Source: Mucilaginibacter xinganensis (GTDB lineage Bacteria > Bacteroidota > Bacteroidia > Sphingobacteriales > Sphingobacteriaceae). Taken from it: a stretch of 64,000 nt of DNA. Both the position numbers and the translations under genes were made by a program. A model generated the notes under the pieces. It searched no databases and was not told where the DNA came from. It saw only the letters and a program-made list of their open reading frames with translations. The DNA lies in the NCBI RefSeq assembly GCF_002257585.1, contig NZ_CP022743.1, positions 310,001-374,000 on the forward strand. Reading direction: 5' to 3'. Positions 7,864-17,090 of this stretch are shown one piece after another (the stretch's first letter is position 1; every line of letters begins with the position of its first letter).

Positions 7864-9055
7864 ATCGTGTGTTTTTTAATACAATTCTAAAGGTGGTGCC
7901 TTTGCCCAGTTCCGAATCGCGCACAAAGATCTGTCCGTTGTGGTACACCTCAATCATTCGCTTGGTTAGCGAAAGCCCCAATCCCCAGCCTCTTTTGCGG
8001 GTGGTATAACCCGGTTGAAATACCGTATCAAACTTTGACCTGGGGATGCCTTTCCCGGTATCGGTTACGTCAATAAAAACCTGCTTTTTAATTTTGTTGC
8101 CAGATATCTCTACAATTATTGACCCTTTGCCCTCAATTGCATTAACCGCATTTTTAAGCAGGTTCTCCAACACCCAATCAAATAACGGCACATTTAAGCC
8201 GGCCTGTAAATGCGGGTTCCCCAACAGCTCAATGGTTATATTTTTACTTATCCTAACCTTAAAATAATCAACAAAATCCTTTACCACTTCATAAACCCGG
8301 TGTTCTTCCAGCTTGGGTGTAGATCCTATCTTTGAAAAACGATCAGCAACAATTTCAAGCCGCTTCACATCATTCTCCATTTCGGCAATCAGTGAATCGT
8401 CTTCTGCATTAAATTTTTCTTTCATCAGCTCAATCCATGCCATTAAGGAAGAGATAGGCGTGCCCAACTGGTGGGCAGTCTCTTTTGCAAGCCCCACCCA
8501 AACCTGGTTTTGTTCAGACTTTCGCGACGAGCTGAACGCCGTGTAAGCCAGCAATAAAAATATGGCTATCACCGAGAGCTGCACATAGGGGAAAAACTTA
8601 AGCTGGGTTAACAATGGAGAATCTTTATAATAAACCAGCCATTGCTCGCCATAAACTTTATACTTTATGGGCCTGTGCTGATCCTGCATATAGGCCAGCT
8701 CACGCTTAAAATATTCAGGGTCGTACGTTTTCGCTTTATTATTTTCGGCCTCTAATTTAAGATGTGTTTTAGTAGGGTCAAGCCCGCGGGTAAACTGCAC
8801 ATCGCCTTTGTTATTGGTAACAATAGCAGGTACACTTAGGCTATCCCGAACTGACATTACATAACCTAAGAAATCGTCATCGTCCGCTATCAGCAAGTGT
8901 TTCATGCTTAGTGCCCACACTTCTGCCCGTGTACGTTCTGATTTGGCGATATTGCGCACAAGATAGCTGGTATATAATAATGACCCGCTGGCAATAACTA
9001 CTGCAAAGGTGAGCAATGAGTATTTCCAGCGTCTTTTTTGTTGATATGGATTCAT
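7841..9055 (-). CDS. Orphan sensor histidine kinase
   Basis: A 404-residue membrane kinase with TM1 at about 12-34, a periplasmic sensor of about 120 residues, TM2 near 150-172, a dimerisation/phosphoacceptor box ETAHQLGTPISSL (His at about 193) and a complete ATPase domain (LENLLKNAVNAIEG, DTGKGIP, GWGLGLSLTKRM). The residue after the phospho-His is Gln rather than the usual Glu. No HAMP domain is evident between TM2 and the H-box. No response regulator is adjacent; a DinB gene overlaps its 3' end instead. The signal and partner are unknown. Confidence 0.9.
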   Translation of the reverse strand: MNPYQQKRRWKYSLLTFAVVIASGSLLYTSYLVRNIAKSERTRAEVWALSMKHLLIADDDDFLGYVMSVRDSLSVPAIVTNNKGDVQFTRGLDPTKTHLKLEAENNKAKTYDPEYFKRELAYMQDQHRPIKYKVYGEQWLVYYKDSPLLTQLKFFPYVQLSVIAIFLLLAYTAFSSSRKSEQNQVWVGLAKETAHQLGTPISSLMAWIELMKEKFNAEDDSLIAEMENDVKRLEIVADRFSKIGSTPKLEEHRVYEVVKDFVDYFKVRISKNITIELLGNPHLQAGLNVPLFDWVLENLLKNAVNAIEGKGSIIVEISGNKIKKQVFIDVTDTGKGIPRSKFDTVFQPGYTTRKRGWGLGLSLTKRMIEVYHNGQIFVRDSELGKGTTFRIVLKNTRYDKETKS

Positions 9056-9285
9056 GGGTGTAAGAAGTCCGAAAGATGAGATATCCGAATGTCCGCAAGA
9101 TGGAACGTTTGGAAAACAGCTTTCTTATATGGGCCCCAAAATACGTATTTAGTACGATAGTCGGAAAAAGAGAAAATGTATCCCTATTTCAATGTTTAAT
9201 CACGCCCCCTCCATCACCCACCATCAACTTTCAGCAGTTAAGCACTTTCCGGCTTCGGTATTTTCTGTGTTTCGGACTATAACCC

Positions 9286-9293
9286 TATCTTTG
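9286..9293 (+). promoter_or_regulatory. -7 promoter element TATCTTTG of gltX
   Basis: TATCTTTG matches TAnnTTTG and ends only seven bases before the gltX ATG, so transcription would start at or within a few bases of the start codon. No good -33 TTG is seen. Confidence 0.5.
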
Positions 9294-9300
9294 CCCCACT

Positions 9301-10821
9301 ATGTCTGATAAAAAAGTTAGAGTTAGGTTTGCACCAAGCCCTACCGGGGGCCTGCACCTGGGGGGTGTACGCACCGTGTTGTTTAATTATCTTTTTGCCA
9401 AAAAACATGGCGGCGATTTTGTTTTAAGGATTGAAGACACCGACCAAAGCCGGTATGTGGAAGGTGCTGAACAATATATTTTAGATTGCCTGCAATGGTG
9501 CGGCCTAACCCCGGACGAAAGTCCGGTTGTTGGAGGGCCTTTTGCACCCTACCGCCAAAGCGAACGCAAATCGTTATACCGCGAATATGCTGAAAAACTG
9601 GTACGGGAAGGCCACGCCTATTATGCTTTTGATACGACTGAAGAACTGGAACAAAACCGCAGGGAGATCCCTAACTTTCAATACGGGCAGGCCTATCGTA
9701 GTGGGCTGCGCAATTCATTATCACTAACGGAACATGAGGTTGATCAATTGCTTAATGCGCATACCCCCCATGTTATCCGTATAAAAATGCCCGCTGATGA
9801 ACGGGTGAGCTTTAATGATATGATTCGCGGCCATGTTAGTTTTGAAACCAATACGGTTGATGACAAGGTATTGTTAAAGGCCGATGGCATGCCTACCTAT
9901 CATTTGGCTGTTGTGGTTGATGATTACCTGATGAAAATTACACATGCTTTACGCGGAGAGGAATGGCTGCCCTCTGCTCCGGTACATTTGCTGCTGTGGG
10001 AGTATTTGGGATGGAAGGCCGACATGCCGCAATGGGCACATTTACCGCTGATTTTAAAACCTGACGGCCACGGCAAACTCAGCAAACGCGATGGTGCACG
10101 ACTGGGTTTCCCGGTTTATGCCATGAATTGGTTTGATGCCAAAACGGGTGAGCTTACTCCAGGCTTTCGCGAGTTGGGCTTTTTACCCGAAGCTTTTTTA
10201 AACTTACTGGCTACCCTTGGCTGGAACGATGGCACAGACCAGGAGATCTTTACGATGGATGAACTGATAGAAAAATTCTCTATTGACCGCGTAAGCAAAG
10301 CCGGGGCGAAGTTTGATTTCGAGAAAGCAAAGTGGTTTAATGCGGAGTGGATAAAAAAGGTTAAAGGCGAAAGATTAAAGGCGATAGTAAAAGAGGTTTT
10401 AGAAGAAAAGGGAATTGTGGTTACTGATGATGAATACCTGCTGCAAATTATTGATAAAGTAAAAGATCGCTGTGTTTTACTGCCTGATTTTTACCAGCAG
10501 TCCGGATACTTTTTTGAGCAGCCTAAAGCATATGATATAAACTCCGTAAAACCCAAATGGACAGATGCCAAAACGGATTTCTTTAATACTTTCATAACCA
10601 CGGTAACTACTACTGCGGTATTTGAGCCGGTTGAACTGGAAGCTGCATTTAAAGCTTTAGCCGAAGAGAAAGGGATTAAACCCGGTGAACTAATGTTACC
10701 TTTCCGCATTATGCTGGTTGGGGGTAAATTTGGCCCGCATGTATTTGATATTGCGGTACTGCTGGGCAGGGAAGAAACCGTTGAAAGGATTGAAAAAGCA
10801 CTGGCAGCCTTCACCGGTTAA
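9301..10821 (+). CDS. gltX: Glutamate--tRNA ligase
   Basis: A class I aminoacyl-tRNA synthetase that charges tRNA-Glu in the cytoplasm. The 506 residues match the family. The HIGH-type motif is HLGG in PSPTGGLHLGGVRT (residues 13-24) and the KMSKS-type motif is KLSKRDG near residue 260. Other signatures include RIEDTDQSR, YHLAVVVDD and HALRGEEWLPS. The C-terminal anticodon-binding helical domain is complete. It is a monocistronic unit bounded by a hairpin terminator. Confidence 0.97.
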   Translation: MSDKKVRVRFAPSPTGGLHLGGVRTVLFNYLFAKKHGGDFVLRIEDTDQSRYVEGAEQYILDCLQWCGLTPDESPVVGGPFAPYRQSERKSLYREYAEKLVREGHAYYAFDTTEELEQNRREIPNFQYGQAYRSGLRNSLSLTEHEVDQLLNAHTPHVIRIKMPADERVSFNDMIRGHVSFETNTVDDKVLLKADGMPTYHLAVVVDDYLMKITHALRGEEWLPSAPVHLLLWEYLGWKADMPQWAHLPLILKPDGHGKLSKRDGARLGFPVYAMNWFDAKTGELTPGFRELGFLPEAFLNLLATLGWNDGTDQEIFTMDELIEKFSIDRVSKAGAKFDFEKAKWFNAEWIKKVKGERLKAIVKEVLEEKGIVVTDDEYLLQIIDKVKDRCVLLPDFYQQSGYFFEQPKAYDINSVKPKWTDAKTDFFNTFITTVTTTAVFEPVELEAAFKALAEEKGIKPGELMLPFRIMLVGGKFGPHVFDIAVLLGREETVERIEKALAAFTG

Positions 10822-10850
10822 TACGGAAGATTTCTGACTTAAGCTAATAA

Positions 10851-10885
10851 TTAAGGGAGCCCTGTATTTACCAGCGCTCCCTTAA
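10851..10885. terminator. Bidirectional hairpin terminator between gltX and M28 gene
   Basis: A 10-bp perfect stem TTAAGGGAGC/GCTCCCTTAA with a 15-base loop lies between two convergent stop codons. Confidence 0.7.
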
Positions 10886-10894
10886 TAGTTTACA

Positions 10895-13108
10895 TTAAAT
10901 GCCGGCGCTCAAATATCCCACCAGGTTGTTTATACTATTGGCCACTACACCTATCTGATCCTGCGCTTCTTTCCAGTTGCGCTGCTCTATGGCCTCACGG
11001 ATGCCCGGCAGGGTTTTAACGCCATATCCGGTATAAAAGCCCGGCGCATAAATAGTGTGCTTGTACCATGGCCGGCGTGGCAAGCCGTCGGCAGACAGTA
11101 ATTGCTGCTCGGCATGGTAAAGTAATTTGTTCAACTTATCATTATTGCCTTTGGCTTGTGATGCTGTTGTCCAGCTGGCCGCCAGCTTATCAGCCACCTT
11201 CTTTAGCGTGTCAACAGCAGTTTTTAAGGCGGTAAAATCCAGTTTGGGTACACTGTCTTTTGCAACCGGTAATTTTTCGTGCTGGGTTGGATCGGCAGCC
11301 AGGGCAAAGTCGTTTGATTTTATCAGCTGATTATCCATTGCAGTGTTTTCGCGCGTTTTATCAACCAGTTCACCCAGCTCAGTAACATATTTGCTCACGG
11401 TAGTTTGCAGGTTGCGAAAATCAAACGGCAGCAACTCGGCGTTGGCCATCCGCATTACCGCGTGACCAGCTGTTTTTGACAGCGCAACACCGTAGTTAAA
11501 TGACGAATCTTTGAACCGGCGATAGTCGTCAAACGAATCATAAATAGAGTGATATTCGCCACCGCCGTCTTCGCCGCCAAAGCCCAGGTCTAACGTCGGG
11601 ATGCCAAGGTGCTGCAAAAATGAGGAATAATCAGAACCCGAACCTAATGATTCCAGTTTGCCACCCTTCCTGTCCAGTATTTCTTTTTTATCTTTTACTG
11701 AGGCCGCGCTAACCAGTTCATGCGCTTTTTTGCGATCATAGATACTTACATTCGTTTGCGGATCATTTACATTTTGGGTAATTTCGTCCATAAATGGCTC
11801 TAATGCCTGCGAACCGCCTGCGCCAAGGAAACCACGTCCGTTACCATCAGAGTTGATATAAACAACCGCTTTTTCCTGTAATTCTTTGTCATGCCCTTCA
11901 ACATATTCTGTTGAGCCCAGTAACCCCGGTTCTTCCCCGTCCCATGAACAGTAAACAATACTGCGTTTTGGTTTCCAGCCGGTTTTTAACAGGTCGCCCA
12001 GCGCCTTGGCTTCATCCAGCATAGCAGACTGGCCGCTGATAGGATCGCTCGCTCCGTTCACCCATGCATCATGGTGGTTACCGCGCATCACCCATTCATC
12101 AGGCCATTTAGTGCCTTTTATTTTTGCAATAACATCGTAGGCAGGAACCATATCCCAGCTAAATTCCATCTTCAAATGCACTGTGGCCTTTCCTGCACCC
12201 AGATGATAAGTGATAGGAAGGCCGCCCTGCCATGGCTGCGGGGCAACGATGCCGTCCAGTGCTGCCAGCAAAGGCTGTGCATCATGATAGCTTATTGGCA
12301 ACACGGGGATCTTTAATATCGTCGGAGCGTCTTTCCTGTCCAGTCGCTTGGCATCCTTTGTGGCACCCACACCCGGCGTAAGCGGATCGCCGGGATAAAT
12401 AACCATATCCATTACCGATCCACGCTGTACACCATATTCGTTTTTATAGGCGCCCTTAGGATACACATCGCCTGCGGTATAGCCATCGTCCTTCGGGTCT
12501 GAATAAATAATACAGCCAACCGCACCATGTTCATAGGCTACCTTGGGCTTTATACCGCGCCATGAGCGGCCGTATTTAGCTATCACAATTTTGCCTTTAA
12601 CATCAACGCCCAGTTTGGCAAGTGTTTCGTAATCATCAGGCAGGCCATAGTTTACAAACACCAGCGGCGCTGTAACGTCGCCGTCAGCACTCCAGGCGTT
12701 ATACGTTGGTAATTGACCGGTCTGGTTAGAGGTAGCATCTTCATTTAGTGCAGGCTCTTTTAACAGCGCGCTGTATTTAGTGGGGCCAGTAAGTTCAAGC
12801 AACCGTGTTTTTGGTGTAGGAAACAGCACCGTATAAGTTTCAATATGGGCATCAAGCCCGTAACTTTTGTATTTCTGCAGGATCTTTTCGGCGACAGCCT
12901 TACTGCCCGGCGACCCAATGTTGTGCGGAATTGCGGAAAGTTCCTTAATGGTTGCACCAATTCGGGGTGCGCTTAAAGAAGCGTCAAAGGCCTGTTCGGC
13001 CTGCAGCTCTTTGACGGCCGAAGCTTCGGTAAAACCTGAAATTGTTTTTTGCTGTGCAATTGCTGCTGCTGATAGAACGAGAAAAGCGAGGGTAAAAGTT
13101 TTTTTCAT
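10895..13108 (-). CDS. Secreted M28 glutamate-carboxypeptidase-like metallopeptidase
   Basis: I place the start at 13108, which gives 737 residues beginning with a clear signal peptide (MKKTFTLAFLVLSAAAIAQQ); an in-frame upstream ATG would add 22 non-signal residues. The layout follows human PSMA and transferrin receptor: a PA domain inserted in an M28 zinc peptidase, then a C-terminal helical dimerisation domain. Visible active-site elements are RGNHHDAW, WDGEEPGLLGSTEY and GGGEYHSIYDSFDDY. It should trim C-terminal or N-terminal residues from peptides in the periplasm or outside. Substrate specificity is not readable. Confidence 0.92.
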   Translation of the reverse strand: MKKTFTLAFLVLSAAAIAQQKTISGFTEASAVKELQAEQAFDASLSAPRIGATIKELSAIPHNIGSPGSKAVAEKILQKYKSYGLDAHIETYTVLFPTPKTRLLELTGPTKYSALLKEPALNEDATSNQTGQLPTYNAWSADGDVTAPLVFVNYGLPDDYETLAKLGVDVKGKIVIAKYGRSWRGIKPKVAYEHGAVGCIIYSDPKDDGYTAGDVYPKGAYKNEYGVQRGSVMDMVIYPGDPLTPGVGATKDAKRLDRKDAPTILKIPVLPISYHDAQPLLAALDGIVAPQPWQGGLPITYHLGAGKATVHLKMEFSWDMVPAYDVIAKIKGTKWPDEWVMRGNHHDAWVNGASDPISGQSAMLDEAKALGDLLKTGWKPKRSIVYCSWDGEEPGLLGSTEYVEGHDKELQEKAVVYINSDGNGRGFLGAGGSQALEPFMDEITQNVNDPQTNVSIYDRKKAHELVSAASVKDKKEILDRKGGKLESLGSGSDYSSFLQHLGIPTLDLGFGGEDGGGEYHSIYDSFDDYRRFKDSSFNYGVALSKTAGHAVMRMANAELLPFDFRNLQTTVSKYVTELGELVDKTRENTAMDNQLIKSNDFALAADPTQHEKLPVAKDSVPKLDFTALKTAVDTLKKVADKLAASWTTASQAKGNNDKLNKLLYHAEQQLLSADGLPRRPWYKHTIYAPGFYTGYGVKTLPGIREAIEQRNWKEAQDQIGVVANSINNLVGYLSAGI

Positions 13109-13220
13109 TTTGCAGGATTGAGTGTGATTTGTGAAAATAGGCATTTTTACCTTAAAATGCAGCAATGTGGCCACAAATTGCCGGTGAAAAATAACGCCGA
13201 TTCCCGAAAAACTGCTTAGC

Positions 13221-13637
13221 CTAAAAAAAGCTGTCCTTTTCCATAAAGGATTGCAGCAGGATCACTGCCGATATGGTATCTACCAGCTCCTTATTTTGCC
13301 GGTGCTTTTTGTTCATGCCGCTTTGGGCTATGGTTGCCGACGCCATTTTAGAGGTAAAGCGTTCATCCAGCATTTCGACAGGAATTTCCGGAAACGTTTT
13401 TTTAAGGAGACTTACAAAGCCCTTAACGTGAATAGCCGATTGGGAAGGGGTATTATCCATCTGTTTCGGTTCGCCAACAATAAAGCGTTCCACCTGCTCG
13501 GTTTGAAAATATTTTTTCAGGTAGTCAATGATCTGCAGGGGGTGAATGGTGTCAAGCCCTGTAGCTATGATCTGCATCGGGTCGGTAACGGCAATCCCGA
13601 TGCGTTTGGTGCCATAATCGAAAGCCATTATCCGCAT
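13221..13637 (-). CDS. ruvX: Holliday junction resolvase-like protein RuvX/YqgF
   Basis: A 138-residue RNase H-fold nuclease. It opens with the strand bearing the first catalytic Asp (MRIMAFDYGTKRIGIAV), has VGEPKQMDNTPSQSA, and the later acidic sites in EMLDERFTS and KELVDTISAVILLQ. The ATG at 13637 gives the family length; an upstream extension of 18 residues has no family support. The family is linked to 16S rRNA 5'-end maturation and to Holliday junction cleavage in different species. Confidence 0.93.
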   Translation of the reverse strand: MRIMAFDYGTKRIGIAVTDPMQIIATGLDTIHPLQIIDYLKKYFQTEQVERFIVGEPKQMDNTPSQSAIHVKGFVSLLKKTFPEIPVEMLDERFTSKMASATIAQSGMNKKHRQNKELVDTISAVILLQSFMEKDSFF

Positions 13638-13897
13638 TGGGGTACAGATATTAGAGGTTGGATATTGGGGATTACGGAGTGCATACGACAAAGATAAGTT
13701 GAATTCATCAGATATTTTAACCTGGAAAAAAGAAGCTTTAAACGCCTTTCATCATATCATCTGATCTTAATTATTTGTTGAATTTACCTTTTTAAATCGG
13801 GGCCCAACTTCCTGTTGCCTGTATAAATCCCGGCGCCGATCCAGAAAATTATGCCTCACTTATCCTACATCTCGTATCTATTCCCTATTTTGCACCA

Positions 13898-15046
13898 ATG
13901 CAATTTAAGCAAATAGTTGGACAGGATGCCATAAAGCAACGCTTGATCACCTCGGTAAAGGAGAACCGGGTTAGTCATGCGCAACTGTTTTTGGGGCCGG
14001 GCGGATCGGGCAGCCTGCCACTGGCGGTAGCTTACGCACAATATCTATCGTGCGAAAATAAGCTGGAGACAGATTCATGCGGCGAATGCTCATCATGCCG
14101 CAAGTATCAGAAACTGATGCATCCCGACCTGCATTTCTCCTATCCCTTTTTTGCTAAACATAAAGACGATACGGCCATTTCCTTTATTGAACAATGGAGG
14201 GACGCATTTATAGCTAACCCCTATTTAAGCCTTGACACGTGGCGCGGATATTTGGATGCTGAAAACAAACAGGCCAACATCAATATAGCCGAGTGCCACC
14301 AGATCATCAAAAAGCTGAGCTTTAAACCATTTGAATCGCCATATAAAATACTAATCCTTTGGCTTCCGGAATACTTGGATAAGGAGGGTAATGCCCTGCT
14401 TAAAATTATAGAGGAGCCGCAACCCAATACACTATTTTTATTAGTTGCACAAAACCAGGACCAGATTTTAAATACCATTTTAAGCCGTACACAACTGATA
14501 AAAATTCCGCCTTTAGGATTTGATGAGATAAAAGAATACCTTATTGAACATCATAATCAAACCGGGGATGCAGCTACTGAAATTGCTTATTTAAGCAACG
14601 GCAGCTTAACAGAGGCCCTAACTATGTTACAATACGATAACAAGGGTTACCACGTGCAGTTTGTGCAGTGGCTGAGGCTTTGTTTTGCCAATAAAGGACT
14701 GGAAGTAATGAGCTTTGTAGACCAGGCAGCGAAGATGGGACGCGAAAACCAGAAGAATTTTTTACGCTACGGTGTAAACTTTTTACGGGAGTGCTGCCTG
14801 CTTTTATCCGGCGCGGGCAGCCTGGTGCATTTACCCGCCCACGAGCTGGAAACTGCACAAAAAATGACGAATGTGATGATAGTTGAAGAGGCGCAGGCGA
14901 TAGTTGCAGAACTGGAAAAAGCTCATTATCATGTGGAAAGAAATGGGAACCCTAAAATTTTATTTTTAGATGTATCTTTACAGATTATAAAAATACTTAG
15001 CTTTAAAACGATCCGTGCTGAGCGGACACAATATATACCGAATTAA
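13898..15046 (+). CDS. holB: DNA polymerase III subunit delta'
   Basis: The 382-residue clamp-loader subunit opens the replisome's sliding clamp together with delta and tau/gamma. The N-terminus has the AAA+ fold and a four-Cys zinc module (CENK...CGECSSCRKYQ). Motifs NALLKIIEEPQPNTLFLLVA and ILSRTQLIKIPPL are typical. The P-loop position reads GPGGSGSL, lacking the Walker A lysine, as expected for a delta' that does not hydrolyse ATP. A TATTTTG tract lies just upstream of the ATG. The next gene starts two bases after the stop. Confidence 0.93.
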   Translation: MQFKQIVGQDAIKQRLITSVKENRVSHAQLFLGPGGSGSLPLAVAYAQYLSCENKLETDSCGECSSCRKYQKLMHPDLHFSYPFFAKHKDDTAISFIEQWRDAFIANPYLSLDTWRGYLDAENKQANINIAECHQIIKKLSFKPFESPYKILILWLPEYLDKEGNALLKIIEEPQPNTLFLLVAQNQDQILNTILSRTQLIKIPPLGFDEIKEYLIEHHNQTGDAATEIAYLSNGSLTEALTMLQYDNKGYHVQFVQWLRLCFANKGLEVMSFVDQAAKMGRENQKNFLRYGVNFLRECCLLLSGAGSLVHLPAHELETAQKMTNVMIVEEAQAIVAELEKAHYHVERNGNPKILFLDVSLQIIKILSFKTIRAERTQYIPN

Positions 15047-15048
15047 TT

Positions 15049-16479
15049 ATGGGATGCGGAAGTTGTTCAACGGGGGGCGGATGCTCACCCGCCGGCTGCA
15101 AAAGTAATGGCTCATGCCTTACTAACGGTTGCAGCAAGTTAGATGTTTACGATTGGCTGTCGCACATGGACATGCCGACAAATTATAAGCCTTTTGGCGT
15201 TATCGAGGTTAAATTTAAAGGTTCAAGAAAAGAGTTTTTTCTTAATTCTGACAACATATACCTGGAGGCCGGCGAATTGGTGGTGGTTGAAGCTGCTACC
15301 GGTGGCTATGACGTGGGCCACGTTTCTATTACCGGCGAGCTGGTAAGGATGCAGATGGTGAAGCGCCGCGTAAGGGAAGAAGATGTAGTAAAAAAAATCT
15401 ATCGCAAGGCTACTGTTACCGATGTTGATAAATGGAAAGCGGCCAAGGACCTGGAATGGGAAACCATGCACAAATCGCGTACGCTGGCGCTGGAGCTAAA
15501 CCTGAGCATGAAGCTGAGCGACGTAGATTACCAGGGCGATAAAACCAAAGCAACTTTTTATTATACCGCCGAAGGACGCGTTGATTTTAGGGAACTGATC
15601 AAAAAAATGGCTGAAACCTTCCGGATCCGTATAGAAATGCGCCAGATAGGAATGCGCCAGGAAGCAAGCCGCCTGGGGGGAATCGGATCATGCGGGCGTG
15701 AGCTTTGCTGCTCCACCTGGCTTACTGATTTTAAAACGGTATCAACCTCTGCTGCCAGGTATCAAAACCTTTCGCTTAATACCCTAAAACTGGCCGGCCA
15801 GTGCGGTAAGCTTAAATGCTGCCTTAACTACGAGTTGGACACTTACATGGATGCGTTAAAACACATCCCCGATAACGTGAACGTATTAAAGACAGAAAGA
15901 GGCGATGCCCGTTTACAAAAAACGGATATCTTTAAAAAACTGATGTGGTTTAGCTACCCGAGAGAAGAATCATGGATCCCGCTGCCAATTGCCCGCGTTA
16001 AAGAAATCCAGCAAATGAACCGCGAAGGGGTTATCCCGCCTGATTTAGGTGAAGTTGTTGAGCTGGAGACCAAACCGGTTAAGGTTTTAGATTACGAGAA
16101 CGTAGTGGGCCAGGATAGCTTAACCCGCCTTGACGAACGCCGCAATCAGAATCAGGGGAATAAAAAGAAAAACAAAAGCCGGAACAAGGGGCAGCGCCCC
16201 GGCGGGCAAACGGAGGGCGGCAATAATACACCGCGCCAGGATGCAGGTGCCGGACAGCCACAGGGCCAGAGGCCGCCACGTGTGCACGAAGGCCGCCCGG
16301 AAGGCAACCGCAACGAGGCTAATCGTCCGCCTCAAAACCGTCCGGAAGGTAATCGCCCGGAAGGTGCCCGTCCGGAAGGGAGTAATCCAAACAGGCATAA
16401 AAAATTCCGCCCAAATCCAAACAGAAATAATCAAAACCGCCCTGACAATAACCAGGGGAATCAGCCAGGTAAAGAGTAA
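15049..16479 (+). CDS. PSP1-domain protein, RicT/YaaT-like
   Basis: A 476-residue protein with three parts: a Cys-rich N-terminus (seven Cys in the first 30 residues, starting MGCGSCSTGGGC), a PSP1 domain with paired-cysteine motifs GSCGRELCCSTW and GQCGKLKCCLNYE, and a 110-residue disordered tail of Asn/Arg/Pro/Gly repeats (RPEGNRPEGARPEG). Bacillus RicT has the same core and forms an Fe-S-containing complex that affects RNA processing. Operation in this bacterium is inference. The gene is wedged between holB and gldH with two-base and one-base junctions, so it is translated as part of that operon. Confidence 0.88.
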   Translation: MGCGSCSTGGGCSPAGCKSNGSCLTNGCSKLDVYDWLSHMDMPTNYKPFGVIEVKFKGSRKEFFLNSDNIYLEAGELVVVEAATGGYDVGHVSITGELVRMQMVKRRVREEDVVKKIYRKATVTDVDKWKAAKDLEWETMHKSRTLALELNLSMKLSDVDYQGDKTKATFYYTAEGRVDFRELIKKMAETFRIRIEMRQIGMRQEASRLGGIGSCGRELCCSTWLTDFKTVSTSAARYQNLSLNTLKLAGQCGKLKCCLNYELDTYMDALKHIPDNVNVLKTERGDARLQKTDIFKKLMWFSYPREESWIPLPIARVKEIQQMNREGVIPPDLGEVVELETKPVKVLDYENVVGQDSLTRLDERRNQNQGNKKKNKSRNKGQRPGGQTEGGNNTPRQDAGAGQPQGQRPPRVHEGRPEGNRNEANRPPQNRPEGNRPEGARPEGSNPNRHKKFRPNPNRNNQNRPDNNQGNQPGKE

Positions 16480-16964
16480 TGAAAAAGGGGTTAATTTTCT
16501 TTTATTGCGCACTTATCACCAGCCTGCTGATGTTTGCAGGCTGTACTGACCCAAACCGCATTATTGACCAAAACACCGAGGTGCCAGACCACAATTGGAC
16601 GTACCTTAACCGTTTCGGCTTTGCTGTTAAGATTGAAGACACGCAGCAGGCGTACACCGTTTATATGAACCTAAGGGTAACCGGCGACTATAAATACTCA
16701 AACCTTTTTGTGCTGATTTCGCAAACCGGGCCTGATAAAAAAACCACTGAACCCAGGCGTTACGAAATGAAGCTGGCGAACAAGGATGGTGAATGGCTGG
16801 GCAAAGGATCCGGCAATTTATACAGCTACCTGGTTCCTTTTCTAATCAATTACAAATTCCCGGCTAAGGGAACTTATACTTTTGTTATCGAACAAAACAT
16901 GCGCGATAATCCGTTGCGCGAGGTAAGCGATGTTGGCTTACGTGTAGAAAAGGCTACTCCATAA
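16479..16964 (+). CDS. gldH: Gliding motility lipoprotein GldH
   Basis: A 161-residue lipoprotein: a signal peptide with lipobox LLMFAGC (Cys at 21), then a beta-rich domain with DHNWTYLNRFGFAVKI, YTVYMNLRVTGDYKYSNLFV and FVIEQNMRDNPL, a pattern I recognise as GldH. GldH is needed for Flavobacterium gliding and supports type IX secretion. It can also occur in non-gliding members of the phylum. The ATG overlaps the stop of the PSP1 gene (TAATG). Confidence 0.9.
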   Translation: MKKGLIFFYCALITSLLMFAGCTDPNRIIDQNTEVPDHNWTYLNRFGFAVKIEDTQQAYTVYMNLRVTGDYKYSNLFVLISQTGPDKKTTEPRRYEMKLANKDGEWLGKGSGNLYSYLVPFLINYKFPAKGTYTFVIEQNMRDNPLREVSDVGLRVEKATP

Positions 16965-17066
16965 ACCGGCGAGGCAAATTTATTCGGACAAACGTGGACT
17001 TCCATAAGACTAAAAGATATTTAGCCGATATTAAACTAAAGTCTTTTAATCCTAAAGATCTTAGTT

Positions 17067-17074
17067 TATTTTTG
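17067..17074 (+). promoter_or_regulatory. -7 promoter element TATTTTTG of rmuC
   Basis: TATTTTTG matches TAnnTTTG, 16 bases before the rmuC ATG. No clear -33 TTG is found at the usual distance. Confidence 0.4.
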
Positions 17075-17090
17075 CTAATATTTTTATCAA

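Noticed and set aside
13251..13697. 148-codon plus-strand frame opposite ruvX
   Set aside because: It lies antisense to ruvX, whose motifs are clear, and its own translation shows no domain.
16120..16549. Long frames on both strands in the PSP1 tail region (up to 139 codons)
   Set aside because: They result from the biased repeat composition of the Asn/Arg/Pro/Gly tail and overlap real genes in other frames.
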